DNA of 64,000 nucleotides from NCBI RefSeq assembly GCF_019192735.1, contig NZ_JAHTKP010000023.1:1-64000 (forward strand), read 5' to 3'. Below are positions 1-11,000 of this stretch, piece after piece. Position 1 is the first letter of the stretch. Each line of letters starts with the position of its first letter. A model generated the notes under the pieces. It saw only the letters and a program-made list of their open reading frames with translations. It searched no databases and was not told where the DNA came from. Both the position numbers and the translations under genes were made by a program. The DNA is from Kitasatospora aureofaciens (GTDB lineage Bacteria > Actinomycetota > Actinomycetes > Streptomycetales > Streptomycetaceae).

Positions 1-3
1 TCT

Positions 4-73
4 CCTGCCCCGGCGACCCCCGAGCTCTACACATCTTCTCACACTCTGTCCCTACCCGACGCTCGTCCGATCT
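4..73 (+). other. Illumina adapter remnant (assembly artefact)
   Basis: Positions 4-32 match the P5 flow-cell oligo, 33-40 (ATCTTCTC) sit exactly where an 8-nt i5 index belongs, and 41-73 match the 33-nt Read-1 primer except for T to G at 48 and 65 and A to C at 56. The P5 part also differs mainly by A to C changes. The insert therefore begins at about base 74. In the reverse frame this adapter yields the well-known artefact peptide EIGRASGRDRV. Bases 1-3 are also unlikely to be genomic. Confidence 0.96.
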
Positions 74-3000
74 CCGGCGGCCCCGGCCCGGGCGACGACG
101 GCGCGGCCGGCCGGGCCGGCCAGCACCGCGGCGAAGGCGCGGGCGCCCTGCGCGGGGGTGATCGCCCCGGCCAGCATGGCGTCCTGCACGCCCGCCAGGT
201 CGGCCGGCAGCTCCGCGCGGTCGGCCATGCCGACCTCGGCCCAGGTGTCCCAGTCCACCGCGACGACGTACCGTCCGCCGCGAGCGGTCTCGGCCTCGGC
301 GACGCCGGCCAGGTAGGCGTTGGCCGCGGTGTAGTCGGCCTGGCCGTAGGTGGGCACCAGCGCGGCCAGCGAGGAGCAGAGCACCAGGACATCGGCCTCG
401 CCGGGGCGCAGCGCGGCCAGCAGGTTGCGGGTGCCGACGGTCTTCGGGGCGAGCACGGCCCGCATCTCCTCGTCGCTGCGCAGCTCGATCGAGCCGCCGC
501 CCGCGAGGCCGGCGGCGTGCACGACGCCGTCGATCCGGCCGAACCGCTCGCGGGCCTCGTCCAGCGCCCGCTCCAGCGCGGCGTGATCGGTGACGTCGGC
601 CTGGAGGGTCAGCACCTCGGCGCCGGCCGCGGCCAGCCCGGCGAGGGCCTCGGCGCCCGGTCCGTCCGCCGGGGCCGCGCTGCGGCCGATCAGGACCAGC
701 CGGGCGGCGCAGGCACGGGCAAGATGCCTGGCGAGGACCAGCCCGATTCCGCCGAGGCCGCCGGTGATGACGTAGGTGCCGCCGTGCCGCAACCTCGCGG
801 AGGCGGCAGGGACGGGTCGCTCGACCGGCTCGACCACGCGGGTGAACAGGCCGTTCCCACCGAGGCTCTTCCCGCGCAGGGCCAGCAGCCGGGCGGGCGC
901 GGTGAGCAGCGCGCGCACGGCGTCCTCGGCGAATTCGCCGGAGTCGGCGCCCTGGGCGAGGTCCACCTGGGTGCAGACCAGGTTCGGGTACTCCTCCGGG
1001 AGCACCTGGACCAGGCCGCTCAGCAGCGCGGCGGCCGGCTCCACCGGCTCCCCGTCGGCGGTGCGGAAGGCGCCTGCGGTGAGCACGCCGAGGCGCACCT
1101 CGTTGACCACCCGCTCGGCGGTCATCGCCCGGGCCACCCGGACCAGGCGCAGGTAGTCCTCGCCCTCCTGCCCGTCGGCGGCGTCGAGCCCCCATCCGTA
1201 CAGGGCCGCGGTGGGAGTGCGGACGAGCGCGCGCAGGTCGGCGAAGAGCCGGTTGTACTGGGCCTGGTCGGCCGGGTCGAGCTGGTAGACGCCGCGGCGC
1301 AGGCGCCGGTAGTCGGGGCCGGGCCGGACGACGGTGACGATCTGTCCGCGCGCGGTGAGCAGGTCGACGACGGGCTGCGCGCGGTTCTCCCGGTCGACGA
1401 AGACCAGCCAGGTGTGGCGGCGCTCGGCGAGCGGGTCGGTGTCCGCGGTGCCCTCGACGGGCTGCCAGGTGACGCGGCCGTGCACGGCGTCCACCGTCCG
1501 GGCGGCGGCGACCGGGCCGGCCGGGCGGCCGGCGGGGTACGGCTCGATCCAGTGCGGCCGTCGCTCGAAGGGGTAGCCGGGCAGATCGGCCGGGCGGGCA
1601 TCGGCGAGCGGCTCCCAGCGGACGGCGGCGCCGTGCGCCCAGAGGTCGCCGAGCGCGAGGACGGCGTGCCGGGCGTCGTCCTGCTCGGTGCGCCGGCCCC
1701 GGGTGGGCAGCGACGGGCGGGCGACGACGGTGGCGGTGTCCTTGCCGAGCGCGGCGCGGACGAGGTCGGTGAGCACGCTGCCCGGGCCGGCCTCGGCCAG
1801 GACGGGCGGGCGGCCGACGGCACGCAGCCGTTGGACTCCCTCGTGGAAGCGGACCGGCGCGAGCATCTGCGCGGCCCAGTAGGCCGGGTCGGTGCTCTGC
1901 TCGGCGGTGATCCAGTCGCCGGTCAGGTTGGAGAGGAACGGGATCTGCGGCGCGTGCAGGGTCACCTTGGCCAGCTCGGTCTCGAACGCCTCGGCGGCCG
2001 GGCGGCACAGCTCGCTGTGGAAGGCGCGGTCCACCGGCAGCCACAGCGGGTGCAGCCCGCGCTCGCGCAACTCGGCCTCGGCCGCCTCCACCGCCTCGGC
2101 CCGGCCGGAGAGCACGGCGGCCGACGGGCCGTTGACGGCGGCCACGGACAGGCCGTGTGCGGCGGCGAGTCCGGCGGCGTCCGCCTCGGCGAGCGGCACG
2201 GCGAGCATGGCGCCGGGCTCGGTCTCCTCCATCAGCCGGCCGCGCGCCGCCACCAGGGCGAGCGCGTCGGCGAGGTCGAACACCCCGGCCAGCAGCGCGG
2301 CGGTCAGCTCGCCCAGGCTGTGCCCGAGCAGCGCGGTGGGGCGCACGCCCCAGTGCTCCCACTGCTTGGCCAGCGCATAGCTGACTGCGAGCACGGCCGG
2401 CTGGGTGAGCGAGGAGCGGCGCAGTTCGGCCTCGTCGGCCGCGCGCAGCACCTCGATCAGGTCCCGGCCGAGGTGCGGGCGCAGCAGTGCGGCGGTCTCG
2501 TCGAGAGCGGCGCGGAACACCGGATGCGCCTCGTAGAGGCCGAGAGCCATCCGCGGGTACTGGGCGCCCTGGCCGGGCAGCAGGAAGGCGACGGGGGTGT
2601 CGCCCTGCTCGCTGCGGGCCTGGACGGTGGCGTGGCGGCCCCCGGCGCGCAGGGCCTCGACGGCGCTCGCGGTGGTGTCGGCGACGACGACGCGGCGGTG
2701 GGGCAGCCGCCGGCGGCCGTCCCGCAGGGTGCGGGCGACATCGGCGAGCGGCCGGTCGGGGTGGGCGGCGAGGTCGTCGGCCAGTCGCTCGGCGACGCGG
2801 TCCAGGGCGGTGGCGGTCTGTGCGGAGAGCGGGAGGGCGACGGGCAGTGCCGGGGCCTCGGTCACCGCGCGCCCGGCCGCGACCGGGGCCTGCTCCAGGA
2901 CGACGTGCGCGTTGGTGCCGCCGATGCCGAAGGCGCTGACGGCGGCACGGCGCGGGCCGTCTGCGGCGGGCCAGTCGCGCAGCCCGTCCGGCAGGTAGAA

Positions 3001-4227
3001 CGGGCTGTCGGCGAGCCCGAGTTCGGGGTTGGCCGGGGCGGCGTGGAGGGTGGCCGGGATGCGGCCGTGCCTGAGCACCTGGACGGTCTTGATCAGACCG
3101 GTGACACCGGCCGCCGCGTCCAGGTGGCCGAGGTTGGACTTCACCGAGCCGAGCGCACACCAGCCCGTCTCGGAGTCGGTGCCCGCCTCCCGGTACGCGG
3201 CGGTCAGCGCGGCGACCTCGATCGGGTCGCCGACGGCGGTGCCGGTGCCGTGCGCCTCGACGTAGCCGATGCTGCGCGGGTCGACGTCGGCCACCGACAG
3301 CGCCTCGCGGATCACCTCGCGCTGGCCGGTGAACCCGGGCGCGGTGTAACCGACCTTGGCGGCCCCGTCGTTGTTGACGGCCGAGCCGAGGATCACGGCG
3401 TGGATGCGGTCCCCGTCGGCGAGCGCGTCGGCCAGCCGCTTGAGCACCACGACGCCCGCGCCGTTGCTGAACACGGTGCCGTTGGCCTCGGCGCCGAACG
3501 GACGGCAGTGCCCGTCCGCCGACTCGATGCCGCCGGGCACCGGCAGGTAGCCGGAGCGGTTCGGGACGGTGACGGTGACGCCGCCCGCGAGCGCCAGGTC
3601 GCACTCCTGGGCGAGCAGCGCCTGTGCGGCCAGGTGCACCGAGACCAGCGAGGTGGAGCAGGCGGTCTGCACGCTCACCGCGGGACCGCGCAGGTCGAAC
3701 TTGTACGCCACCCGGGTGGCCAGCCCGTCCGGGGTGTTGCCGTGGAAGACCATCGGCATGCCGACCGAGGCCGCCAGGTCGGTGCGCGGCACCAGGTTGT
3801 GGATCAGGTAGGTGCTCAGCATCGAGCCCGCGTACACCCCGACCGGGCCGGTGGCCCGCTCCGGGTCGCAGCCCGCGTCCTCCAGCGCCTCCCAGGCGCA
3901 CTCCAGGAAGATCCGCTGCTGCGGGTCGATGACCGAGGCCTCCAGTGCGCTGTAGCCGAACAGCTGCGAGTCGAAGCCCGCGATGTCGTCCAGCACTCCC
4001 TTGGCCGGGACGTACCCGGGCTGCGCCGCCTCGGCGTCCGGCACGCCGTCGGCGCGCAGCTCCTCGGGGCCGAACCGGCGGACCGTCTCGGTGCCGGCGG
4101 TCAGCAGCTCCCACAGGCTGTCGGCGGAGTCGGCGCCGGGGAAGCGGCCGGCCATGCCGACGATGGCCACGCGGCCGTCGAAGGCGGGGTCGTTCGGCTC
4201 CACCGGAGCCGGCTGGTGTTCGTTCAA
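74..4227 (-). CDS. Type I polyketide synthase module, KS-AT-KR, 3' end lost at contig edge
   Basis: Modular PKS that would extend the NRPS-bound chain by one malonate and reduce the beta-keto group. KS at about residues 17-445 has the full triad (Cys190 in TACSTS, His326 in VEAHGTGT, His368 in NLGH). AT at about 545-860 has Ser637 in GHSLGE and an AFH motif (735-737), which favours malonyl-CoA. A KR structural half (about 960-1140) is followed by the catalytic KR with TGGLGGIG (about 1155), Ser1285/1286, Tyr1299 and Asn1303, so it looks active; there is no DH or ER. The frame runs into the adapter at base 73, so the expected ACP and anything after it are missing. The start is TTG at 4227, with GGAG 7 nt upstream. 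The gene lies 63 bp downstream of the AspH-like gene in the same operon. The KR lacks both the LDD (B-type) and a clear A-type Trp signature, so stereochemistry is not predicted. Confidence 0.93.
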
Positions 4228-4290
4228 GGTCTTCTCCGTCCAGGGAAGGTGAGCGCCGCAAGGCGGGCGAGGGAGGTGTCCGCCGGGGCG

Positions 4291-5028
4291 TCAGGCGGCG
4301 GTGAAGTAGCGCTGGAAGCGTGGCATCAGGAATTCGAGCGCGCGGACCTCGACGGGGGTCAGCTCCGGGTGCCAGACGTCCCAGAGCAGCACCGCGCGCC
4401 GGCCGGTACCGCGGTTCCACGCCTCGTGGATGAAGCTGTCGTCGAAGAGGATCACCTTGCCCTCCTCCCAGCCGCGCTGGTCGTCGCCGACCGTGATGGC
4501 GCAGCCGTCCGGGACGATCAGCGGCAGGTGCGCGGTCAGCAGCAGGTTCACGCCGCCGGTGTGCGGGGTGATGTGCGCGCCGGGGTTGAGGATGGTGAAC
4601 ATGCCGTCACGCGGCCCGTGCGGGGTGGCGTCCAGGGCGGCCCGGGTGGCCGGGCAGCGCTCGGCGGCCTCCTCGCTCCAGGTGCCGTTGCGGTACAGCT
4701 GGTAGGTGTCCCAGCCCTGCCAGCCCAGCTCCTTGGTGTACATGTCCTCGTACGGCGCGAACCGGGCCTGCTCCTCCCGCAGCGCGGTGAACTCCGCCAG
4801 GATCTCGGGGTACTTGGCCTCGATGCCGGCCACCCACGGCTGGGCGGCGGTGTCGTGCCAGGGCAGCGCGCTGATACCGGGGAAGAAGAGCCGGGTCGGT
4901 TCCTGGTCGTCGTGCAGGTACTCGGGGGCCTGCTCGCCGGTGAGGATCCGCAGGCACTCCTCGACCCGCTCCAGGCCCTCGGCGCCCACGGTGTCCCGCA
5001 GCTCGGCCATCACGCTTTCCACGTTCAT
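4291..5028 (-). CDS. AspH-type aspartyl/asparaginyl beta-hydroxylase family oxygenase
   Basis: 245-aa protein of the Asp_Arg_Hydrox cupin family (Fe(II)/2-oxoglutarate dioxygenases). The conserved block ILNPGAHITPHTGG gives one iron ligand, His156, followed by Gly158. DDSFIHEAW gives the second, His201. RAVLLWDVWHPEL should hold the 2-oxoglutarate-binding Arg. This is the two-histidine arrangement of AspH, without the acidic ligand of most related enzymes. It sits between the NRPS (36 bp after its stop) and the PKS, so it probably hydroxylates the beta-carbon of an NRPS-bound residue, most simply the one loaded by A2. That role is inference. Start ATG at 5028 has GAGAGGA upstream. Confidence 0.9.
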   Translation of the reverse strand: MNVESVMAELRDTVGAEGLERVEECLRILTGEQAPEYLHDDQEPTRLFFPGISALPWHDTAAQPWVAGIEAKYPEILAEFTALREEQARFAPYEDMYTKELGWQGWDTYQLYRNGTWSEEAAERCPATRAALDATPHGPRDGMFTILNPGAHITPHTGGVNLLLTAHLPLIVPDGCAITVGDDQRGWEEGKVILFDDSFIHEAWNRGTGRRAVLLWDVWHPELTPVEVRALEFLMPRFQRYFTAA

Positions 5029-5064
5029 GTCGTCAGTCCTCTCGGGTGTGCTTCGGGTGTTCGT

Positions 5065-8000
5065 TCAGGTCCGGGGCCGGCCGCGCAGCGCCGCCCGGCG
5101 GCGGGCGCCCCGGTCCTCGGCCTGCGACGGCTGTGCCGCGGGAGCACCGGCCGGGGCCTCGGTGAGGGCGGCGGCGAAGTCCGCGATGGTGGGCCGGGTG
5201 AACAGGTCCACCAGGCGCACCTCACGGCCGAGCCTGCGGCTCAGGTCGAGCTGGAGCATCGCCGCGAGCATCGAATTGCCGCCCGCCTCGAAGAAGTTGG
5301 TGTGCCGGCCGACCGGCCCGCCGCCGAGCACCGTCCGCCATCCGTCGGCGATCAGCTGCTCGACACCGGCCAGCGGCGTCACCTCGGCGGCGGGCGCCGG
5401 GGCGGCGGGCACCGGCAGCCGGTTGCGGTCGCGCTTGTTGCTGCGGGTGCGGGGCAGCGCCTCCAGCAGCATCACGGTGTCCGGGACGGCGGCGGCCGGC
5501 AGCCGCTCGGCCAGGTGGGCCCGCAGGTCGGCGCCGGTGACGCCGGGCGCCGCGACGGCGTAGCCGACCAGCTGCTGCGCGCCGCCGGCGGTCGTGTGCA
5601 CCGTGGCGGCGGCCTCCCGGACCTCCGGGTGGGCCTCCAGCACGGCCTCCACGCCGTCGAGTTCGACCCGGTTGCCGCGGATCTTCACCTGCCGGCCGAT
5701 CCGGCCGAGGAAGGCGAGGTCGCCGTCCGGCAGCCATCGGCCGAGGTCCCCGGTGCGGTAGAGCCGGCCGTCCGGCTGCCACGGGTCGGCGGTGTACGCC
5801 CGCCCGGTCTCCTCGGGGCGCCGGTGGTAGGCGCCGGCCAGGAAGTCGCTGCGCAGGTGGATCTCGCCGGGCACGCCGACCGGGCAGGGCCGGCCGTGGT
5901 GGTCCAGCACCAACACCTCGCGCCCCGGAATGGGCCGGCCGATCGGGACGGCGCCGGGGAACCGCTCTCCGGGGGTGAGCATCCGGTGGGTGGCGAGGAT
6001 GCACTCGGTGGGCCCGTAGTTGTTGTGCAGCCGGGGCCCGTCCGGGCGGTCCGTCCAGGCCTCGGCCAGGGCCGGCGCCAGGGCCTCGCCGGAGAGCAGC
6101 ACGTGGCGCAGCTCCGGGAGACTGCCACCCGCGGCGTCGAGGGCGGCGGTGACCAGCCGGAAGAAGCCGGGCACCGTCTCGAAGACCGTGATGCGCTCGG
6201 TCCGCAGCCAGTCGACGATGGCCACCGGGTCGCGGCGGGCGCCGTCCGGGGGCAGGCAGAGCGTGGCGCCGGAGCACAGGGCGACGAACACCTCGGTGTA
6301 GGCGGCGTCGTACGTGAACGGCGCCCACTGGGCGACGTTGCTGCCGGGTCCGATCTCCAGCAACTCCCGCTGCCAGGCGGCGAACTGGGTGAAGGCCGCG
6401 TGCGACAGCACGATGCCCTTGGGGGTGCCGGAGGAGCCGGAGGTGTAGACGAGGCAGAGCGGATCCGCGCCGTCCGCCGGCGGGTTCGGCAGCGGCTCGG
6501 CGGGCTCCTGGGCGATCGCGTCGAGCAGGGCCACCGGGACGGTACCGAAGGTGTTCTCGCCGCACAGCCCCTGGTGCCGGGCCAGCGACTCCTCGGCGGC
6601 CAGCACGCAGACCGGCCGGGCGTCGTCGAGGACGGCGCCGATCCGCAGGGCGGTGTCCGCGGGGTCGAGCACGACGAAGGCCGCGCCGGTCTTGGCGACG
6701 CCGAGCACGGCGGTGCTCTGCGCCGCGCCGGCGGGCACCAGGACGGCGACGAACTCGCCGGGAGCGGCGCCGAGTTCGGCGAGACGGACGGCGATCGCGT
6801 CGCTCCGCGCGTCCAGCGTGCGGTAGTCGACGGCGGTGTCGTCGTGTCGCACGGCCACCGCCTCCGGGGTCGCCTCCGCCTGGCGGCGGAACAGCTCGTG
6901 CAGCGGGACGGGGTGCTCGGCGCGGGCGGCACCGAAGGGCCGGGCCGGCCGCACGCGGTGGTCCGCGGGGTCCGCGAGGTCCACGGCGTCGAGCGGGGCG
7001 TCCGGGTCGGCGAGCGCTGCCCGCAGCAGGGTTCGCAGCTGGACGGTGAAGCGGGCGGCGGCGTCCGGGCCGAGGCGGCGGCCGTCGTGCTCCAGCACGC
7101 CGCCGACCCGGTCCGGGTGCTCGTCCATGGCGAGCGCCAGGTCGTACTTGGCGACCGGCGGGAGCGCCGCCCGCAGTTCGCCCCGGGCCGCGCCGAGGCG
7201 CAGCTCGGCGGGGTGCGCGTCCTGCCACACCAGCACGGCCTGGATGAGCGCCGGGCGGGTGGGATCGCGGTCCACGCCGAGTCCGGCGACCAGCCGGTCC
7301 ATCGGGACCAGCGGGCGGTCGAGGTCGGCGGCCAGGGTACGGCCGGTCCGGGCGACCAGGTCGGCGAAGCCCGGCGCCGGCGAGACGTCCAGCCGGACGG
7401 GCAGGGTGTTCACCAGGGTGCCCACCACGTCGTCGAGTTCCGCGCGGTCGCGGTTGGCGACCGGGATGCCGACCACCACATCGTCGGTCCCGGTCCAGCG
7501 GCCGAGCAGCGCCGCGAAGGCGGTGGCCAGGACGGTGAACGGCGTGGTGCGCAGCCGGGCGGCCACCTCGCGGAGGCGGGCGGTGAGTTCGGGGTCGAGG
7601 CCGAACGGCACCCGGCCGGCCGGGGCGCTCCCGTCCGTCCCGTCGGCGGGCAGCTCCAGCCGTCCGGCGTAGCCGTCCAAACGCCGCGTCCAGTGGGCGA
7701 GGTGCTCGTCGTCGAGGTGCTCGCTATCGGCGTGGTGGCCGGCCGCGTACTCGGCGTAGCCGACGAGCGGGGCGGGCGGCGGGTCGCCGGCGCTGGTGCG
7801 GGCCGCGTAGAGGGCGGCGAGGTCGCGCAGCGCGACGCCGATCGACCAGCCGTCGACGGCGATGTGATGGGCCGTCAGGAGCAGTTCGCGGCGCCCGCCG
7901 GGCGCACTGAGCAGCGTGGCGCGCAGCAGCGGACCGGCGGCGAGGTCGAACGGCCGGGCCGCCTCGGCCTCCGCGGCGTCAGTGAACGCCCGCTCCTCGT

Positions 8001-11000
8001 CGGCCAGTTCGACGACGGCGAGCCGGACGGGTGCGGCGTTCCGGACCAGGACGGGACGGCCGTCGACGACGTCGCAGCGGGCGCCGAGCACCTCGTGCCG
8101 GGCGGCCAGGTCGCCGAGCGCGGCGTCCAGGGCGGCGACGTCCACCGGCCCGTCGAGGCTGATCCGGCCGGGCAGGTGATAGGCCGGGGACTGCGGGTCG
8201 AGCCGGTGCAGCAGCCAGAGCTGGCGCTGCTGGTCGGTGAGCGGGAGCGGCCCGTCCGGGGCAGGCGCCGGGGTGACGCGGCCCTCCGGGGCAGGCGCCC
8301 GGTCGATGCCCAGGGCCAGCGCGGCGAGCGTCGGGTCGGCGTAGAAGTCGGCCAGGGAAGGGGCGCCGCCGAGTGCGGCGCGGGCGCGGGCGAGCAGGCG
8401 GGTGGCGGAGATGGAGTTGCCGCCGAGGACGTGGAAGTCGTCGTACCGGCCGACCCGGTCGGGCTCGATGCCGAGGGCCTCGGCCCAGAGCACGGCCAGC
8501 GCGCGTTCGGTGGCGGTCGCCGGGGCCTCGTGACTTCCGGTCGTGAACTCCCGGGCTGTGCTGACCAGTTCCGGACGGTCCACCTTGCCGCTGGTGTTCA
8601 GGGGCAGCTGTGCCAGCTCGGCAACGACCGCCGGGACGACGGCGGCGGGCAGCCGCTCGCGCAGGTACGCGCGCAGTTCCTCCGGCAGCGCCGGCCCCGG
8701 CCCGTCCGCGGCGGGGACGACGGCGGGGACGACGAAGGCCGCCAGGCGCGGGCCCGCCGGGTGGTCGCGGTCGACGACCACGGCCGCCTGCCGCACCCGG
8801 GGGTGGGCGGTCAGCAGCGCCTCGATCTCGCCGGTTTCCACCCGGTGGCCGAGGATCTTGACCTGCTGGTCGGCCCGGCCGAGAACGACGATCCGCCCGT
8901 CCGGCAGGTGCCGCGCGAGGTCGCCGGTGCGGTAGACCGTGCCGCCTTCGGGACGCACCGGGTCCGGCACGAAGGCCGCGGCCGTGAGCTCGGGCCGGTT
9001 CCAGTAGCCGGCCGTCACCCCGGCGCCGCCGATCACCAGTTCGCCGACCGCGCCGCGCGGCACCGGCCGCAGGTCGCGGTCGAGCACGTAGCACGCGGTG
9101 CGGGCGACCGGGCGGCCCACGGTGACCGGCTCGCCGGGCAGGATCCTCCCGGCGGTGGACCAGATGGTGGTCTCGGTCGGGCCGTAGAGGTTCCAGAGCT
9201 CGGCGCAGCGGTCGAGCAGTCGGCCGGCCAGGGTGGCGTCCAGCGCCTCTCCCCCGCTGAGCGCGCGCAGCCCGGGCTCGCCCGGCCAGCCGCCGTCGAG
9301 CAGGCCGCGCCAGAGCGACGGGGTGGCCTGCATCAGAGTGGGCCGGTGCGCGGAGATCAGGGCGCCCAGCGCCGCCGCGTCCCGGACGGACTCGCGCCCC
9401 GCGATGACCACGCGGGCACCGGCCACCAGGGGTGCGAACAGCTCCAGCACGGAGATGTCGAAGGTGATCGAGGTGACGGCCAGCAGGGTGTCCGCCGCGG
9501 TGATGCCGGGCTGCCGGGTGACGCTGTGCAGCAGGTTGGCCACGCAGCCGTGCGGGACGGCGACGCCCTTGGGCAGGCCGGTGGAGCCGGAGGTGTACAT
9601 CAGGTAGGCGAGCGCGTCGGCCGCCGGGCCGTCCGGGAAGGGGACAGTGCCGACTGCGCCCTCCGCCAGCAGCGCGGCGGCGTCCGCCTCCGCCACGCCG
9701 GCCTCGCCCGACGGCCGGTCGGCGATGAGCACCGCGGCACCGCTGTCCGCCAGCATGTGCCGGGCGCGCGCGGCGGGCAGCGCCTCGTCCAGCGGCACCA
9801 GCACCGCGCCGGCCCGCCAGATGCCGGTGATCAGCGGCACCAGCTCGGCGCCGCGCCGCACCCGCAGGGCCACCCGGTCGCCGGGCCGCACGCGGTACTC
9901 GGCGGCGAGCCGGGCCGCGACCCGGTCGGCGGCGCGGTCGGCCTCCTCGCGGGTGAGGGCACGGCCCTCGTCGGCCACGGCGGGCGCCGCGCCGCCCTGC
10001 CGGGCGAGGGCGCGCAGGGCGGCCGGGACGGCGTCCCAGTCCGGCCGGACGTCGTCGGCGGCGTTGAACTCCTCGACCACGCGCCGGTATCCGGCCTCGG
10101 TGAGCAGCGGCAGCGCGGCCGCGGGGTGGCCCGGCTGCTCGACGGCCGCGCGCAGCAGGCGGAGCAGCGCCTCGGCGAGCCCGGCGGCGGTGTCGGCGCA
10201 GAGGGTGGCCGTGCGGTACTCCAGGGTGGCCTCCAGTTCGCCGGAGGGCCGGGGCCGTACGAAGAAGGAGAGGTCGTACTTGGCCGTGCCGCTGTGCGAG
10301 GGCGCCGGGACGGCGACCGCGCCGGGCAGCTGGAGCGTGGTGGTCGGGCCGCTGTGGTACGCGTACATCAACTGGAACACCGGCGGCCAGCCGCTCGCGG
10401 CCAGTTCCTCGACGACGACGTCGAACGGCGTCTCGCGGTGCCGCAGGTCGGCCTTGAGCGCCTCGCGGGTCCGGTTCAGCGCCTCCCGGAAGGTCGACTC
10501 GCCGGTGAGGTCGGCCCGGTGGGCCATCAGGTTGAGCAGCGGGCCGACCACCCGGGCCAGCGCGGGGCGGTTGCGGGTGGCCACCGGCATGCCGACGATC
10601 AGGTCGTCCTTGCCGGTGAAGCGCCCGAGCACCGAGCAGAACGCCGTGAGCAGCACGGTCGGCAGGCTGGCCAGCTGCTCGCGCCCGAGCGCGGCGAGCG
10701 CGGCGGCGAGGTCGGCCGGGACGGTGAAGTGGTGCAGCGCGCCGGCCACGTCGTCGGGCCGGTCGGCGGCCGACGGCCCTGCGCCGACCAGGTCGTGCCC
10801 GGCGGGGACGTCCCGGGGCAGGCCGGTGACGGGCTGCTCGCCGCCGAACCTGTCGCGCCAGTACGCGAGATCGCGCTCGCGGCCCTCGGTGCTCGTGCGC
10901 TGCCAGGCGGCGTAGTCGCCGAAGTCGGGCACGGCCGGCTCCGGATCCGCCGCGGCGCCCTCGTCGGCACCGGTCTGCGCGGCGTACTCCGCGGCCAGCG

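Noticed and set aside
39..392. Small minus-strand frame ending EIGRASGRDRV
   Set aside because: Its C terminus is translated Illumina adapter and the rest is an out-of-frame shadow of the PKS KR domain.
9647..10915. Plus-strand 422-codon frame within the NRPS C1-A1 region
   Set aside because: Ser/Ala/Arg-rich antisense shadow; C and A motifs on the minus strand are intact throughout.
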